Assembly (NCBI GenBank): GCA_008360975.2
Contig: CM039182.1
Span: forward strand, 102,703,443-102,767,442
Source: Lichenostomus cassidix
Taxonomy: Eukaryota; Chordata; Aves; Passeriformes; Meliphagidae
Reading direction: 5' to 3'
Length of the DNA stretch: 64,000 nucleotides
In this document: piece by piece, positions 51,396 to 64,000 of the stretch
Layout of the letters: the number at the start of each line of letters is the position of its first letter
Position numbering within the stretch: position 1 is the first letter of the stretch
Notes under the pieces: generated by a model
What the model was told of the DNA's origin: nothing
Databases searched by the model: none
The model's input: the letters and a program-made list of their open reading frames with translations, nothing else
Made by a program: the position numbers and the translations under genes

Positions 51396-53789
51396 GCAGG
51401 GGACCTTGGCTGAGAGAAGCTGCCATGGCCATGCAAATAACAATAACACAGAGCAGCAAGTGCCTGATAGCAAGATAGAAGCATTATTGAGACAACAGAA
51501 GTGCTTGGTTGCACTAACTTCACAGTACCATCCAAACTCCTGAGTCAGTGCTTGCAGTGTCTTGCAAGGTTGTACTCTCAGTAGTGATGGTGAGCAGCAA
51601 AAGCAAGGGGAGACAACAGTGCAAAAGCTGTTGTGCTGCAAAGAAGGTAAAGTGAATTTTTGGTCACGTCATGCAAAAACATGCAATTCTGCTTCATAGA
51701 ACATAGCATGTTTCTGTGCTTCAAGTGACGAGACTTTCAAATTCTGGCTGGTTCTGGGGTAAGATGTAAGCCTGGGTCATGTCCAAGCAGAATTTACCCT
51801 TAGTGATGGCAATAGCATGTTGTGCCAGCAGGGACTAAAGATGTGCTGGTACTGGAGAAAATTCTCGATACTCTGGTTGTTTTGGTCTGAGAGCTGAGGA
51901 GCACAGTTACCTTCGTGTTCCCCTTTCTTGGGCAACATCACAAATCAAGCAGGCTGGTCTTCACATCATTCTAAACTAAATATTGTTGGCAATTATTCTG
52001 AAACAGCTCATTCTTTAGTAAGTGCCATCTTGATGACATTATTTGAGGTATTGGTCTGGAAGCTATATTAGGTCTGGAATCTGTATTCCTATTTAAATCT
52101 CCCAGTCACAAGAGGTAATACACATAAACATTTGGAGGAGGGCTGGCTTGGCCAAGGTGCTATGCAGACATAGTAGTTCCCCTGTAGAACCAATGGGATT
52201 GGTTAATCCACCAGTATGCCAGACAGGGTTTAATGAGGCTTTGCAAGATGTAATCCAGAGGACCTCATGGATTTTTTCTACTTTTTGTTCTGCCTTGGAC
52301 AAGAAGATAATTTCAGATTGAGGCATCTGTAGCATATGTTTTCTGCAGAGCTGGTGATAATAGAAACGTTTCAGTGAGGTCCCTGTATGGGTTACGTCAC
52401 TTGTTTTTTGACTCGGCAATCAGAGAGGAACTAGCAAGGAAGCCTGCTGTCAGTGCTGGAGAAAGGATGTAGGTCCTGGCGGCAAGCCCAGGCCTGCTCA
52501 GCAGATCAAAGGCTCTTCCCTTGGCTCCCATAGCAGCCGGAAAAGCAGCTGCCCAGTACCCTTTCAGCATCCTTCGTTCCTTTCTCCTCTGCCAGCAAAT
52601 AACTTCTTTTCGCTCCCCACCTCAGCAATAGTCCCTTTTTTTTTCCTTCGGTACCCTGCCAAGCAAGGTCCTTTTATGGAAAATGCTTGTGTTTATTACC
52701 TGCAGATCCCAGGGCCAGCCAGTGGAAACACACTGGGAATACTCTGGTTCTTACATGCTCCTCCCTTCTCCCAGATATGCTCCCAGCTGCGACTTTAACC
52801 TGGAAGATGAGGCAAAGCTGAAAGGAACAAGCCATGGTTATAAACCACATGCCATTTTCCAAGCCAGCCTGATGGAAGATTTGAATTTGGAAAAGTACTT
52901 TTTGTGCCAAAATAGCATAACAGCCATGCTTTGAAACTCTTCCCACTCACCTCCCAGAAAAATAAATAATGTGGCCTTTTTGTGGGCTTCTTCATGGTGG
53001 TTTTTTCTAACTACATGGCTGCCTTCCTCCAAAGCTGTTGCTTGTCAGTGCTGCTCCTCTGTCCCTGTTAACTTGTTCCTGACAGGAGGTTTGTCTGCCG
53101 TGAAAGGAGAGTCAAGCAGACATGTCAGAGAACTGCAGACTCTGCAAGAAAAACACCATGACTGCTATTACACTGCTGTTTCTGCTTCAGTTACACCATG
53201 GGCTGGTTGATGGGAGCTTTAAAATCAGCAGCACTGAGCTTCAAAGGCTCATGCAGCCCTTACGTACCAAATTACTGCTAAATAGGGGATGAAAGCCTGA
53301 CCCTTGAGTGCCCTGCTGGCAGTGTCTGCATCACCCGCACCTTTTCTCCTCCCCGATTTTGTGAGCTGATCAGCCCAGTAGTGGTAGGTGGATAAGCTGT
53401 CCTGCAAGGGTCTGCTAAAGGTCTTGAAAATACTTTTGTAGTTGCTTTTGTAAGTACTGCAAGGCACTCCAGCCTGTAGGCATAGCCACACTGTGGATAT
53501 GAGATTTTCCTTGCTCAGTAAGCAGTCCCCGAGCCTGGGTTTGCTGACTGATTATCTGCCGTCATCAAGATTGCTATGGGAGCAATGTTTTAGGAGATCT
53601 TTGTTCCCAATGTGAGTTTCTAATGGTTAGAGTGTTTGGGAGCTCCTCTGGGGAGCTTTTCTCCTTGTGTTCACACACTGCTAACAACACCTTCACCTGG
53701 GTTTGCCTACTACAAATTGCCTGCAATTAATAATATTCCATATAGAAGCATCAGAAACAGTTAAAGCATGTGACTGCAGGCTGGCCCAG

Positions 53790-53895
53790 TGCCTAGCCCA
53801 GCTGCTTGGTAGACAAGTTTTTCTTTGCCTCAGTTTCTCCTTCAGTAAAATCAGGAGAATATGAGACATGGTAATGTTTGTAAAGTGTTTAATGT
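53790..53895 (+). repeat. MIR-like SINE relic
   Basis: TTTGCCTCAGTTTCTCCTTC and AGTAAAATCAGGAGAATATG match MIR TGCCTCAGTTTCCTCATCTG-TAAAATGGGGATAAT, and ATGTTTGTAAAGTGTTTAA matches ATGTAAAGCGCTTAGA further on. The order and spacing fit, although part of the middle is lost. Confidence 0.65.
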
Positions 53896-56800
53896 TTATG
53901 GGTGTGTGGTGGAAACCATTGGAAATGACATATGCAGAAGCAGAACAGGTTATTTTCCATAGCTTTGCTTATTATATCTGATGGTATAATGGAATCTGAT
54001 TTTCTAACTCATCTTTGGCATAAATATGCCATATTAGACAGCAGTGGCATTGAGGGGGGAAGGATTGGAATAAGTGGAGACAGTGAACTGCAGGATCATT
54101 ATCACCAGAAATACATAACATTGCTTATTATCATATCTCTAATGAGGCACAATTATTCCTGTAAATTTTTTCCTCATTGTTGTCCTTAATTGTTCTTCTC
54201 CGTGTGTCTCCTACCACTGTTTCTTTATTATGTGTATTGCAAAACTGCTCACGGGTCCAGTGAGGCACTAGTATCACAGAAAAGTAGTGGAGCCCCTTGA
54301 GTATGTGCAGACTTTTCTTTCTATCTCCATTTTCTGTCTTCTCTGCCTTTATTGGCATCTTCCCGCTTGCCTCTTCTTCCCTCCCTGTGAGCCTGGTTTT
54401 GTCTTTACTACGACTGAAACAAATTATTTTGATGAAACAAATATAAAGAAGGAGCACAAAACACTCTCTTGTGTTTTGTTTAGTAGTAAAACGTGCAGCA
54501 TTATAAAATATCAAAACTCCAATGACTGTGTAGGAATATTCAGGTAATAAGTAAAACAAATGGATACCCAGAGTAAACATGTGGATGCACCAGGCAGAAT
54601 CCAGTTCATTATGTGTCTTTGTCGCAGGAGAGACAGGAGATAGTCATAGGCCCTGGACTTCAACAGTTTTTAGAATTCTGGAAAATAATCATTACAGTAA
54701 GTTTTTAAAAGAGTGGGTGAAGAAAGTAATTTGTCTTGAGAGGCCAGCTCAGCACTTTCTTGGTCTTTTTACTGTCCTGGTAAATCATTTATCAGAGCAA
54801 ACTTTCAGAAAACTCCCACACAAACTATGCTAGGCAGAGTCTCCCAAAAGTAATATTACGCTGGTTTTTATGCTTTCCAGACCTAAAAAAACAGATTCTG
54901 TAATACCAGGGTGGTACAGGCCCCTGCTTGATAGTGTGAGGGTTTGAAAGCTTCCCTTTTCTGAAATATTTAGTGAATTGTTCAGGACTATGAGGATGTT
55001 CATTTCTCATTTAATCTTGCTGTTATGTGTTTTGTTTCTGTGACACCCAATACAAAATTCAAAGTAGTACCACAGTGTGAGATCTTTTCTCTTTTGAATT
55101 AGTAAGATGGAATATAAGCTTTATTTTTTTTTCCCCTTAATTGTTCTGGTTGACTTCACTGGCTTAGAGCAGAGGTATGGTGTGAAAGGTTCAAGTTTTA
55201 AAATATTAACAGAAAGAAAAAAGAAAAGGAGAAAAGGAGGAATTTCTCCCTGCAACTCAGAAGCTCCAAAAAAACCTGGGATCACCATACATGACTTCTG
55301 GAAGGATACATTTTATCTTATGTTCATCAGTTATGAGTGTTTCCCTGGTCTAAAATATCCTTAGCTATTCACTGTCGTTTGTATGCAGCATCAACTCCAC
55401 ATCTGGAAGTATGATGCATACCTAACAACAATGAGGTGTTAAAAAGGAATTTCTCTCTACTTATATTTTGAGTTTCAAACAGATCAGCTGCAATTGATTT
55501 ATTACAGGAATATTAATTTAATTCAAGGACCAGAGCTTTGAGAGCTTTCTAATAAAATGTCAAGATTGGCACTACAAATGGGACTATGAGAAATAATGGA
55601 TAATTTCTATTATTGCTTTCTACATGGCCATGGCCATTTTCTCATCATATATGTTAGCACATGGTGAAAGGGAATAATATAAGAGGCACAAGGAATAACT
55701 TTGTGTTAATTTTCAGCAAGAAAAACGAAAGAAGGTGTTGAAAAAGTTTTGTGTAAATGAAAAGTGTATACACAGAGAAAGTAGCTATACATGCAAGAAA
55801 AATGTACCTTTTTTTTTATTTGAATATAGCATGAACTGATGGATTTTAATGAAGCTCCTTCATCCTAATTATATAATTAGCCATGTTTCACATGGGCTGT
55901 GAGGGACCTGGAGAAACTGAAAAGAGGTGAAACAATAGGGAAGGTGGAGATTATGGAGAGAGGAGGGGCTGAAGTGAGAAAGAAATAGTCCATGGGAAAA
56001 CTGGCTTCATCTGCTATGTTTCTCATGGAAAAATTGTCAGCCAGCCTTCAAACTGGAGGTTATAACTGTGGACTCAAAATAAGAAACCTGTGGGTTTTTC
56101 TCTCAGATGGGCTCTCTCTGCCTACCCACAACATCTGTGGAGCAGCTATGGTGTTCTAAGCTCCCCCAAACCTAGAATATTACAACTAATTTTCTGGAAG
56201 AGGTAATTGAAATAAAGTGACATGGGCCTATATAAAATGCTCTGCAACATGTAATTTCATAAGCGTCAAATATGATGTTAAAAATTCCCCCCATCTATCC
56301 ATCCCCCAATCCACCAAGAAAATTAGATTCCCCTCACCCCAGATAGTATTTACCTGGCACTCAGAGCTGCTCCTTGTGCCCTTACCCATCCCTGCTCTAG
56401 GACTGTGTCTGTCTCTTCTCCCTCTGTGTCTCAGGAAGACAGTATTAGCTGTTTGACAGCAATAAAGGAAACATGGCTGCAAAAGCTGCTGTGAAGGAAT
56501 TTCTGCTAAAAGAGAAGAGGAAAAAAAAGAGCTGGTATCTCAAAATACTTTCCTCACTGCAGCAGTCAGCTGAGGAGGAAGGTCAGGAGAGAACAAGGTA
56601 ATGCTGTTCTCAGATAACGTGGGTAAGGGGAAGAGGGTAGAAGACACTGAAATGTGTTCATAAAGGAGTGAAGGAAACCTCCAGACACACAAAGAGGAGA
56701 AGCTAATGTGCCTTCAAAGTACATTTAACGTGGGATTGCTGACATGTCATCACAAGCACCAGCATAGAGCTATTACATGGGTCACTGCAGGGACAGGGTT

Positions 56801-59272
56801 ACTGTGCCCTTCTGTAATCCTGTTGGATTTATTTCATATTTAACTTTGCTGTTGAATTCCAGCTTGTATAATGTTTGGTTTAGGAATAAGTGCTACAGCA
56901 TTCCATTTTTTTAATTCTCACCTGGCAATAGGACTTGTAACCCCAACTCCCCCATATAATTTTTGTCTGAAAAATAACACAAAATCTCATTGAATAGAAT
57001 CCTTCACTCTTTGCAAGTATTTTTCATGGGAAGTTCAAAGAGAACTTTTCATTTCTCAGATACTCAGATTGTTTCTGCAGGCGGTTTTCAGAAGTTTCCA
57101 TTAACAAATAAACAGTAAGGGTCAGGTGTGATGAAAATTGCTCAGCCACAAACCATCAAAACTGAATATGCTAAGATACATTTGAAGTGAGTTGTTAACA
57201 AGTGCAAAAATCTGACCTAGTTCCATAAGAGGTGTTACAGAATGATGCTGCATAACAAAAAATACCAAAAAACTTTTTCCAAGCTTTGTGAATATTAAAA
57301 GAGATAACTGTGTTCATTACTGGTTACAAACACTTTTAGCCCAAGCTTCTTCTTAATAAAGTTCACTAACATACTAACAGCCTCCTATGATCCAAAATAT
57401 AAAACCATCTTCTTTCTTCTTTTCCACAAAAAAAAAAAAAGTGGTTTTAGGAGCAAGCAAAAAGAAAGCAAAAAGCAGCAGCACCTCAGGCATGTTACTG
57501 ATGTCAGAAAATTTGTGGCAAAAAAAACCAAACAGCACACCTTCAAACTTCCAGTTCTCATAGCTGGATTTTTGTATGGATATGGAGGGAGTGTGTTAAG
57601 ACAAGGTCAGAGTCTAAACTGTATGTGCTGTATGTGCTCCAAGCATTTGCATGGAAGCTGGTGAACCCTGGCTTGCCTGGCATCCTGGGAAACAAGGCTT
57701 TCTAGGGATGTTTCCATTGAGGGAAGATGCAGCATCAGCAGGTCAACAGCTGCCTTTTTTGAGGACACCTGACCAGCAGCAGTCACCAAGTCCATCCATA
57801 GCTCCCTGTTTGTTGACAATATGAAGAATATCCCAAAAACACCTGTATCTGAGCTGTGTCTGCTCTGTCTGGGTCACTTGTGCATGAGGTCACAACACTG
57901 AGCTGTGCAGGTGGTTGTTAGGATATAAACTCTGAACAAGACACACCAACTGCAACTCATTAAGCACAGAAGTGATCCCAGTAGCTCCAAGTATTTGACA
58001 AGTGGTGGCCTTGCATCAATTCGGGGTTTATAGCTCCGAAATTCTCTTACTGATTTTGAAAGTAGTAAAAGTAATGGATATTGCTTTCTGCTTTTTGATA
58101 AGTACATTGAAGACTGTGAACAAAATGCAGACAAAATGCCGAAAAAATGCCTATGGTGCTTGGGGCAGAACCCATTACATTTGAAGAAGTCCTTGGCATC
58201 TTCTGGAACAGGAGGTATCTTGCTCTTTTTCTTTTTTTATTTTTAATGTATCAGACTCATGAAAGCAGGGATCTATTTACAAACCTATCTGAACAAATAG
58301 CTCCAAAGACAAAAGGTAATTGCCTAATGATCGTCACTGTGGTAGCAACAAAAACTTAATTATTAATGGTAAGACTTCATCTCCACCATTTTTGCAGACT
58401 ATTATGCCTTGTGGGATAGGGAATGTGCTTCATTAGGGGCTTCTCTTAAAAAATAAATGTAAACCATATGCACGTTCAGCTCAAGGTCTTTACCTCAGAA
58501 ATAATTATGTCCATAACTACACACTGCCTGTTAGCTAAATGTCATTCAAGGTCTTCCTTGTAATATTAGAAGCATGAGTAATACCAGATTAACCAAGTTC
58601 CTGAAAAGTATTTTGAGGGCTATTCTTTAAAGCAAATTAGATTGTGGGACATCGCTCAAGGCAGAGAGAGGACACTGGAAACCTTGCAGAACGCAGCAGT
58701 TCTCTTTACATTCACTGCAGGGCTGTCTGTGTGTTGTTAGGCACAGGGCTTTTGTGCCTTCACATGTGAACATGTGAATATGAGCCACATGTACATGAAG
58801 AGAAAGTAAAAAAATGAAATCTGTGGGGAAATGAGTTCAAATGGTGCCTACACATTTGGGATCTCTGAGGTCGAGGGTAGCAAGTACACAGGCTAATTGT
58901 CCAAAGTTCCAATGAGACACAGAGAGGGATCATGATACTCAGAAATACATCATCTTATCTGGCAGGAAATAAAATACAGAAGCATAAGTGTGCAAGCATA
59001 TGTATTGTGTTAAGCATACGTATTGTGTATTGTCCGTAAACATAGTTGCTGGCAAAAGGAGATTCTGCTATAAAAAAGGAACCATACCTCTAGTCAGCTC
59101 CTTGGCAATTTAGCTACTCTCTATTTCATCAGGTAGGAGTGATATTTCCAGGGATCACCCTGACCAGGGGTTCCCTCAGAGCTGGGGGTATTATCCAATT
59201 GCCATTTAAAGAACCTTAGAGGGGGCATGAATGAGTAAAGACAAAAGGGAAAGAGCGTGAGGGAGAGCAGCA

Positions 59273-59292
59273 TGTGTGTGTGAGAGAGAGAG
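59273..59292. repeat. (TG)n(AG)n dinucleotide run
   Basis: TGTGTGTGTGAGAGAGAGAG. It is flanked by an 8-bp inverted repeat, AGAGCAGC (59264-59271) and GCTGCTCT (59292-59299). Confidence 0.85.
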
Positions 59293-61384
59293 CTGCTCTT
59301 TCTTGTAGGAGTTAAGCTGGGAAATGAGACCTGTCCTTTTGTTTTATGGTGAGTGGAGCCTGGTTTTGGGTCTGGACATGCTTGTTTGACCCTTGCAGTA
59401 TCAGATGTGACCTTTTGATGGCAGCCACATGGCCTCAAGTCTGTGGAGTGGCACAAAGCTGGCAGCTCTGCCCTGCAGTGTGGCACAGTCCCATATCAGA
59501 TCACCACAGGTACAGGGCAGCATTGAGTGGTCCTCAGAGGGATGCCAGTGTGTTGTGCAGCACAAGCTGCCTGGTGTCCTGCCACAGTGACCCCCCCATT
59601 CCCACAAAAGCACCTGCTCATGGTTGGTCACTGGCTATGGATGTACTGGAAAAATCATGGTGTGTTCTCACTACACAATATACTTGTACACAGTCACAAA
59701 TCTAGATCTATTTCTTTTCAATTTATACCTGTGTAGTTCTGTTGACCTCGATGGATTTATCAAGGTGTATGTCAGGCCAGAATCAAAGCCTCTGCTCTGT
59801 CAGTGAAAAGGGAGTCAGAAGCTGGGTTGGTGTGCTAAACAAAACACATGATTACTAGGAGAAATGACTTGGCAGGAGTTGAAGCACCAGACATACAGAA
59901 AATGTTTGCTTTGAAATTCCAGAGACTTGACTGTCCCATTGGTTTTTTGGAATGCTTTGATTTAGTCATGTGGGGTGGGAGCTGGCTGTAACCTTGCAAG
60001 GGCACTGAGAACAGTACCTCTTGCGCAGCTACAGGAGATGTGAAGGGAATTAACTGTCAGCAAACTTCAGGGAGACAGCAGATGTATACGTGGTTAAGAG
60101 AAGTTTGGCTGGCTTGTAAAATTTATTTCCACCACAAGATCAAAAGTGTATAAAATATGTAATCCTTGGATGTGTAATGTATAACAGGACATAGCAGTGT
60201 AAGTGAGGGAACAGCAAATTCATTGCATGCGAATTGCTGAACAGTTTCACTCTTAATTACTTGAGAGCAGGAAAAAAGAAGGCTCCTGCAGTTTCCGCGA
60301 GTACAAATTGCACGTGCCCACAAGGAACTCAGGATTTGGTGCATTTTAATAATCCATTTTATGATTCATTTTCAGAAGTAAACATTCCAAGCCAACTCTG
60401 CTTGCTTTTGGGTGCAATTTACAGGACAACCCTTGCATCAGCAGAATGAACTATTGACGCAAATCTCCTTGCTGTACTTGAGTACTCATCTGATTCATTC
60501 ATGCACTCATCAGTTAAAGGTAGCTTGTGTACCTTTTCTGCCTCTACTTAGGTCACTAGCTCAAGGGTGGCTGTAGTTTGGGCTCCTCCAAAAAAGTTTC
60601 AGTGTCAGAAAAGCAGCAGTGGGACTGGATGCTGTCCCCATTTTGCTAGGGACTCCTGCTGGGCTCCTACCCCATTACACATCTAGGATCATGCCTACAT
60701 TCCTGGTGTTCACACTGTATGTTGTTAACGAGGTTTGCATGAGAGGAGAGAAAAAAAACACCTGGCTGAAATTTCTTCACAATAGCTTTAGTAATTCAGC
60801 CCTGTTCTGTAGCTTTTATATATCCTTAATAAGTGGTTCCATCTATTTTACATTGTTACACTGGCATCTTTTTTCTAGGATGATAATAAAAGTAGGGTGG
60901 GGGGGAACACTGATTACACACTTTAAAAGTGGATGTAACAAAAGGAAAGAGAAATTATTAATGCAGTAAAAATGTTCTGATGGTCCACCTTCTTAATAAC
61001 CCAACTATGGAGAAATATTCTGACTAGATTTTTTAAAAATATGTGTTCCCACTGGGAAATCATCTGATTCTTTCTCATTTCCCTTAGTCTCTGAGAACAG
61101 CCACATGCCTAAACCTCCCAGACAATATCTGATTATCAAATTGGAGAGCACAAGAAACATGCTGACCAGGGAACCAGCACAGGCCAGACTACCCTTGAAA
61201 GTTGGGTTTTCTCTGGGTGGGACCTCCTATCTGACAGCACTCATTTGTTGTAATCAAGGAGATTTTTACTGAAGCAAAAAAAGAATAGGTAGGCTATAGT
61301 CATTGCTGATTTCTAGACTTTAGGCTTGCTAGTGAGTCATCTGCCCATGCTTTTGAATCTCCCTTTGGTTTTTTTTCCAGGCAT

Positions 61385-61550
61385 CCTAAGAAGGTGGTTG
61401 GTGCCCCATCCCTGTCACTGTTTAAGAGACATCTGGACAATGCCTTTAATAATTTGCTTAAACTTCTGGTCAGTCCTGAAGTGACCAGACAGTTGAACTA
61501 GATGATTGTTGTAGGACCTTTCCAACCAAAATTATTCTATTCTACTCTTT
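61385..61550 (+). mobile_element. CR1 LINE, 3'-end fragment (first of two)
   Basis: AAGGTGGTTGGTGCCCCATC, CCTGTCACTGTTTAAGAGAC and GAACTAGATGATTGTTGTAG, then GACCTTTCCAACCAAAATTA and TTCTATTCTA. This is the end of a CR1 (final ORF2 codons, 3' UTR and start of the octamer tail), truncated at its 5' side. Sense to DLGAP1. Confidence 0.88.
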
Positions 61551-61592
61551 GGGATTCTGTTTACTTAACATTGCACTCCACTATAAGGTCAT

Positions 61593-61643
61593 GTGAATAA
61601 AACGTATTTTTTTATTCACCTTGGGTGAATAAAATGTATTTTT
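61593..61643. repeat. 19-bp direct repeat between two CR1 tails
   Basis: GTGAATAAAACGTATTTTT (61593-61611) recurs as GTGAATAAAATGTATTTTT (61625-61643), 13 bases apart. The first copy also forms a short inverted repeat with TTTATTCAC. Both copies lie upstream of the second CR1, so they are not its target-site duplication. Confidence 0.85.
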
Positions 61644-61654
61644 AGAGCACAACT

Positions 61655-62047
61655 CTTATGAGGAGCAGCTGAGGGAGCTGGGGTTGCTTAGCTGGGGAAA
61701 AGGGGGCTCAGGGGAGACCTTATCACTGTCTACAAATGCTTGAAAGGAGGTTATAATGAAACTCATCTCCCAGGTAATAAGGGGCAGGACAAGAGGAAAC
61801 AGCCTCAAGTTGTGCCAGGAGAGGTTTATATTAGACAGGAAAAATTTCTCCACTGAAAGGGTAGTCAGGCATTGGGAATAGGCTGCCCAAGGAAGTGGTG
61901 AATCAGCATCCCTGGAAGTGTTCAGAAGACATGTGGATGTGGCATTTGGGTATACGGTTTAGTGACAGACTTGGCAGTGCTGGGTAAATGGTTGGAATTG
62001 ATGATCTCAGGGGTCTTTCCTAACCTTAACAATTCCATGATTCCACG
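61655..62047 (+). mobile_element. CR1 LINE, 3'-end fragment (second of two)
   Basis: TTATGAGGAGCAGCTGAGGG, AGCTGGGGTTGCTTAGCTGG, GGGGAGACCTTATCACTGTC, TACAAATGCTTGAAAGGAGG and TTGGAATTGATGATCTCAGG lead to the tail ACAATTCCATGATTCCACGA, which holds two worn octamers. It covers the end of ORF2 through the 3' end in order, without intact coding, and lies sense to DLGAP1. Confidence 0.94.
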
Positions 62048-64000
62048 AAAAGGTTTTAAACTATGTTAGGAGGTGGTATAGGAGTTATGAGAAGCTGGCT
62101 GCTTTTAAGAATTTGGATTTTAAGAAATGAAGATTATTTTTATTGTAATTGAAAATTGACATTTTATTTGTGGTGAGTTCAGTTGCCCTAGCTGCGTCTC
62201 TGAGAACACTGCAAGCCCTCTGATGATGAGTGCTGCAAATAGCACAGTCAAACATGTCCACAGCAGACAGGGAAATTGCATTTCATACATAATTCACAAT
62301 GTGCTACAGTGATCCCAGAAGGTCAATATCTTTTGTTAACTCAGAGGAAATCAGAGAGAAAAGCAACAAGCATTTGTTCCCCTGATCTTATAAAGAGCTG
62401 TCTACAGACTGCTGATTTCCACTGCACAGCACTACACAAACACCAAAGTGGAGCTCTTCTGTGTATAGAAAAGCAATACATCTGAGACAGATAAACTGTG
62501 CAGGTAGAATAGTGTCTCTTTGTCTCCAGATTTTCATCTCAGAGTTTGACAAAAATTGAGAAAAAGACTAAATACAAACAGGGGCAACTTTGTGCAGCAA
62601 CATGCTGAAGTTTAACATTGGGATTCCTCTTGCCTAATTGGCCATCCAAAATTAGTCATCTGGGCCTGCAGTTCAGTAAAGGGAGGGAGGTAGACATTGC
62701 CAAAGGGTAGTTCATCCCCTTCAAATATAGCTCCTGTAAGGAGGGTGGGATAACTTACTTGAGAGAGTGCCTGTGGTTTCCAGGTATTTATAGCCATTTG
62801 TACAGGTGCCCCCCAATTTTTCCTCTTTTTGTTTTCTGGATCTATTTGCTGAGTGGATTGTGAGTGTGCTTTGTATTTGTTTCAGATTTCCTTTTGCAGC
62901 AAGGAACTGAAATTATCCAGATTGAAACTGTTCAGCACACAGGAGGATTTTCAGATAGACAGTACTGCAACAGGACATAAACTGCATGTTGGAAAATTTC
63001 AGGCATTGTATGCATACTCTGTGCAGTCAGTAGGCACTGAGATGGGGACTTTAGCCTTCTGGGCAAAGAGGGTGACATTTACTGTGTTGTTATAGAAAAC
63101 AAAACAGCACATGCACAAGAGGCTGGTGATAGAATAATGCAGTGAACTTGGGAGCAAAAATATGGTGTCCTGAGAATCTGCAGGAAAGGAGGAGCTCAGC
63201 TGTAATCACACCTGTTTTGGGATGGCAGTCAGGCTCAGGAAGAGCATCTGCAAGGCTGCAATGTGAGGCCAGGCTGGGGAAGGGGCAGAGAGAGGAAAGA
63301 GGCCACAGTAGAAACACAGCATTTGTCCTACAGACAGAGAGAGATGTGGACACCCTGAGGTAAAGGGCTTCTTTTTCCTGCAGAAAGCATGCTTTTGTTT
63401 GCCTAGATGCCTGTTAGAACAGAAAACTGTCCAGGAACAGACAGGACTAAGTCAGGAGAACAATGTGTGTGTCTATGTGTGAGCAAGAGAGAAGGCAATA
63501 GTATTTCTGTGAGCAGTGTTCACATGGCCACATATGGGCTAACAGAAACTGAAAAGCAGCTATTCTCTCTCTGGATGTAATTTGAAAACCATCATTAATT
63601 AAATAATGCTGTCCTTTTCTTTCCAGACTAGCTTAATCTGTAACAGAGTGTAATCTGTTGAATAATAAATATCCTCGTGCTTCATGGAATGTTCTTTAAC
63701 TACATAATGATGCATGTCAAGAAGAGATCTGTGGTTCTCCTTGAGCATCTCCAAAGTTGTTTAGATTTGCCTTTTTAACAAGGTTTTAATGTAATCACTG
63801 CAGAGAAATATCATAAGGCAATGGTGGCTTGCAGATGGTCTGGAGACCATATTAAAATAATAAAATCCTAAACCAGAGAGTTAAAACACAGGCAAGAAGA
63901 GTGACAAGCAGGCCACAAATGTGTGGCAGGAATTTCATTTGCAAACACAAGGGATGGTCCACAAAAGCTACTCACTGGTGGAAGGACCTTTGATTTTTCA

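Larger units (their letters stand above)
45950..64000 (+). other. DLGAP1: DLGAP1 intron (3' end outside the window)
   Basis: No further DLGAP1 exon is recognisable; the expected proline-rich KKTPPPVPPRT exon is not in the window. It holds an AT-rich simple repeat (46561-46603), a deleted CR1 (50608-51395), a MIR relic (53790-53895), a TG/AG dinucleotide run (59273-59292) and two CR1 tails (61385-61550 and 61655-62047). Long chance frames include 149 codons on the minus strand at 54131-54580. I see nothing identifiable in 45950-46560, 46604-50607, 51396-53789, 53896-61384 (beyond short simple repeats) or 62048-64000. Confidence 0.8.

Noticed and set aside
54131..54580. 149-codon open frame on the minus strand
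   Set aside because: No recognisable domain, composition as expected for AT-rich DNA, deep in an intron, with no splice or promoter support.
57600..58000. Possible LTR or gene remnant
   Set aside because: Local GC rise only; no terminal or family landmarks recognised.

Overview
This is avian nuclear DNA. The coding exons are interrupted by AT-rich introns, the dispersed repeats are mostly decayed CR1 LINEs, there is one bird-type ERVL LTR and a few ancient MIR-like SINE relics, and there are no Alu/B1/L1-type repeats. The species cannot be fixed from the sequence. The whole window lies inside one gene on the + strand, DLGAP1 (SAPAP1/GKAP), a postsynaptic-density scaffold. About 99% of it is intron.

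Layout: 1-14678 is intron with one MIR relic and one CR1. 14679-14856 is a 178-nt DLGAP1 exon, 14857-17380 a short intron, and 17381-17621 a 241-nt DLGAP1 exon. 17622-45808 is a 28-kb intron with CR1 fragments, an ERVL LTR and MIR relics. 45809-45949 is a predicted 141-nt in-frame (phase 1-1) cassette exon. 45950-64000 is intron with a deleted CR1 (endonuclease joined to RT end), a MIR relic and two adjacent CR1 3' ends. The first coding exons and the rest of the gene (proline-rich region and GH1/GKAP homology domain) lie outside the window.

The first two exons encode three R-x-x-S-Y-x-R-A type repeats, the motif by which SAPAP proteins bind the guanylate-kinase domain of PSD-95/MAGUKs. The most notable points concern splicing. 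A seven-copy 44-bp minisatellite runs to 9 nt short of the exon boundary at 17381, and its last copy supplies a well-placed branchpoint-like CTGAC. The same exon begins with GTGAGT directly after CAG, so joining it to the upstream exon recreates a perfect donor, the layout of a recursive-splice exon. The 141-nt exon 28 kb downstream has phases that would insert 47 residues in frame. I found no new gene system, RNA gene, CRISPR array or intact transposon.
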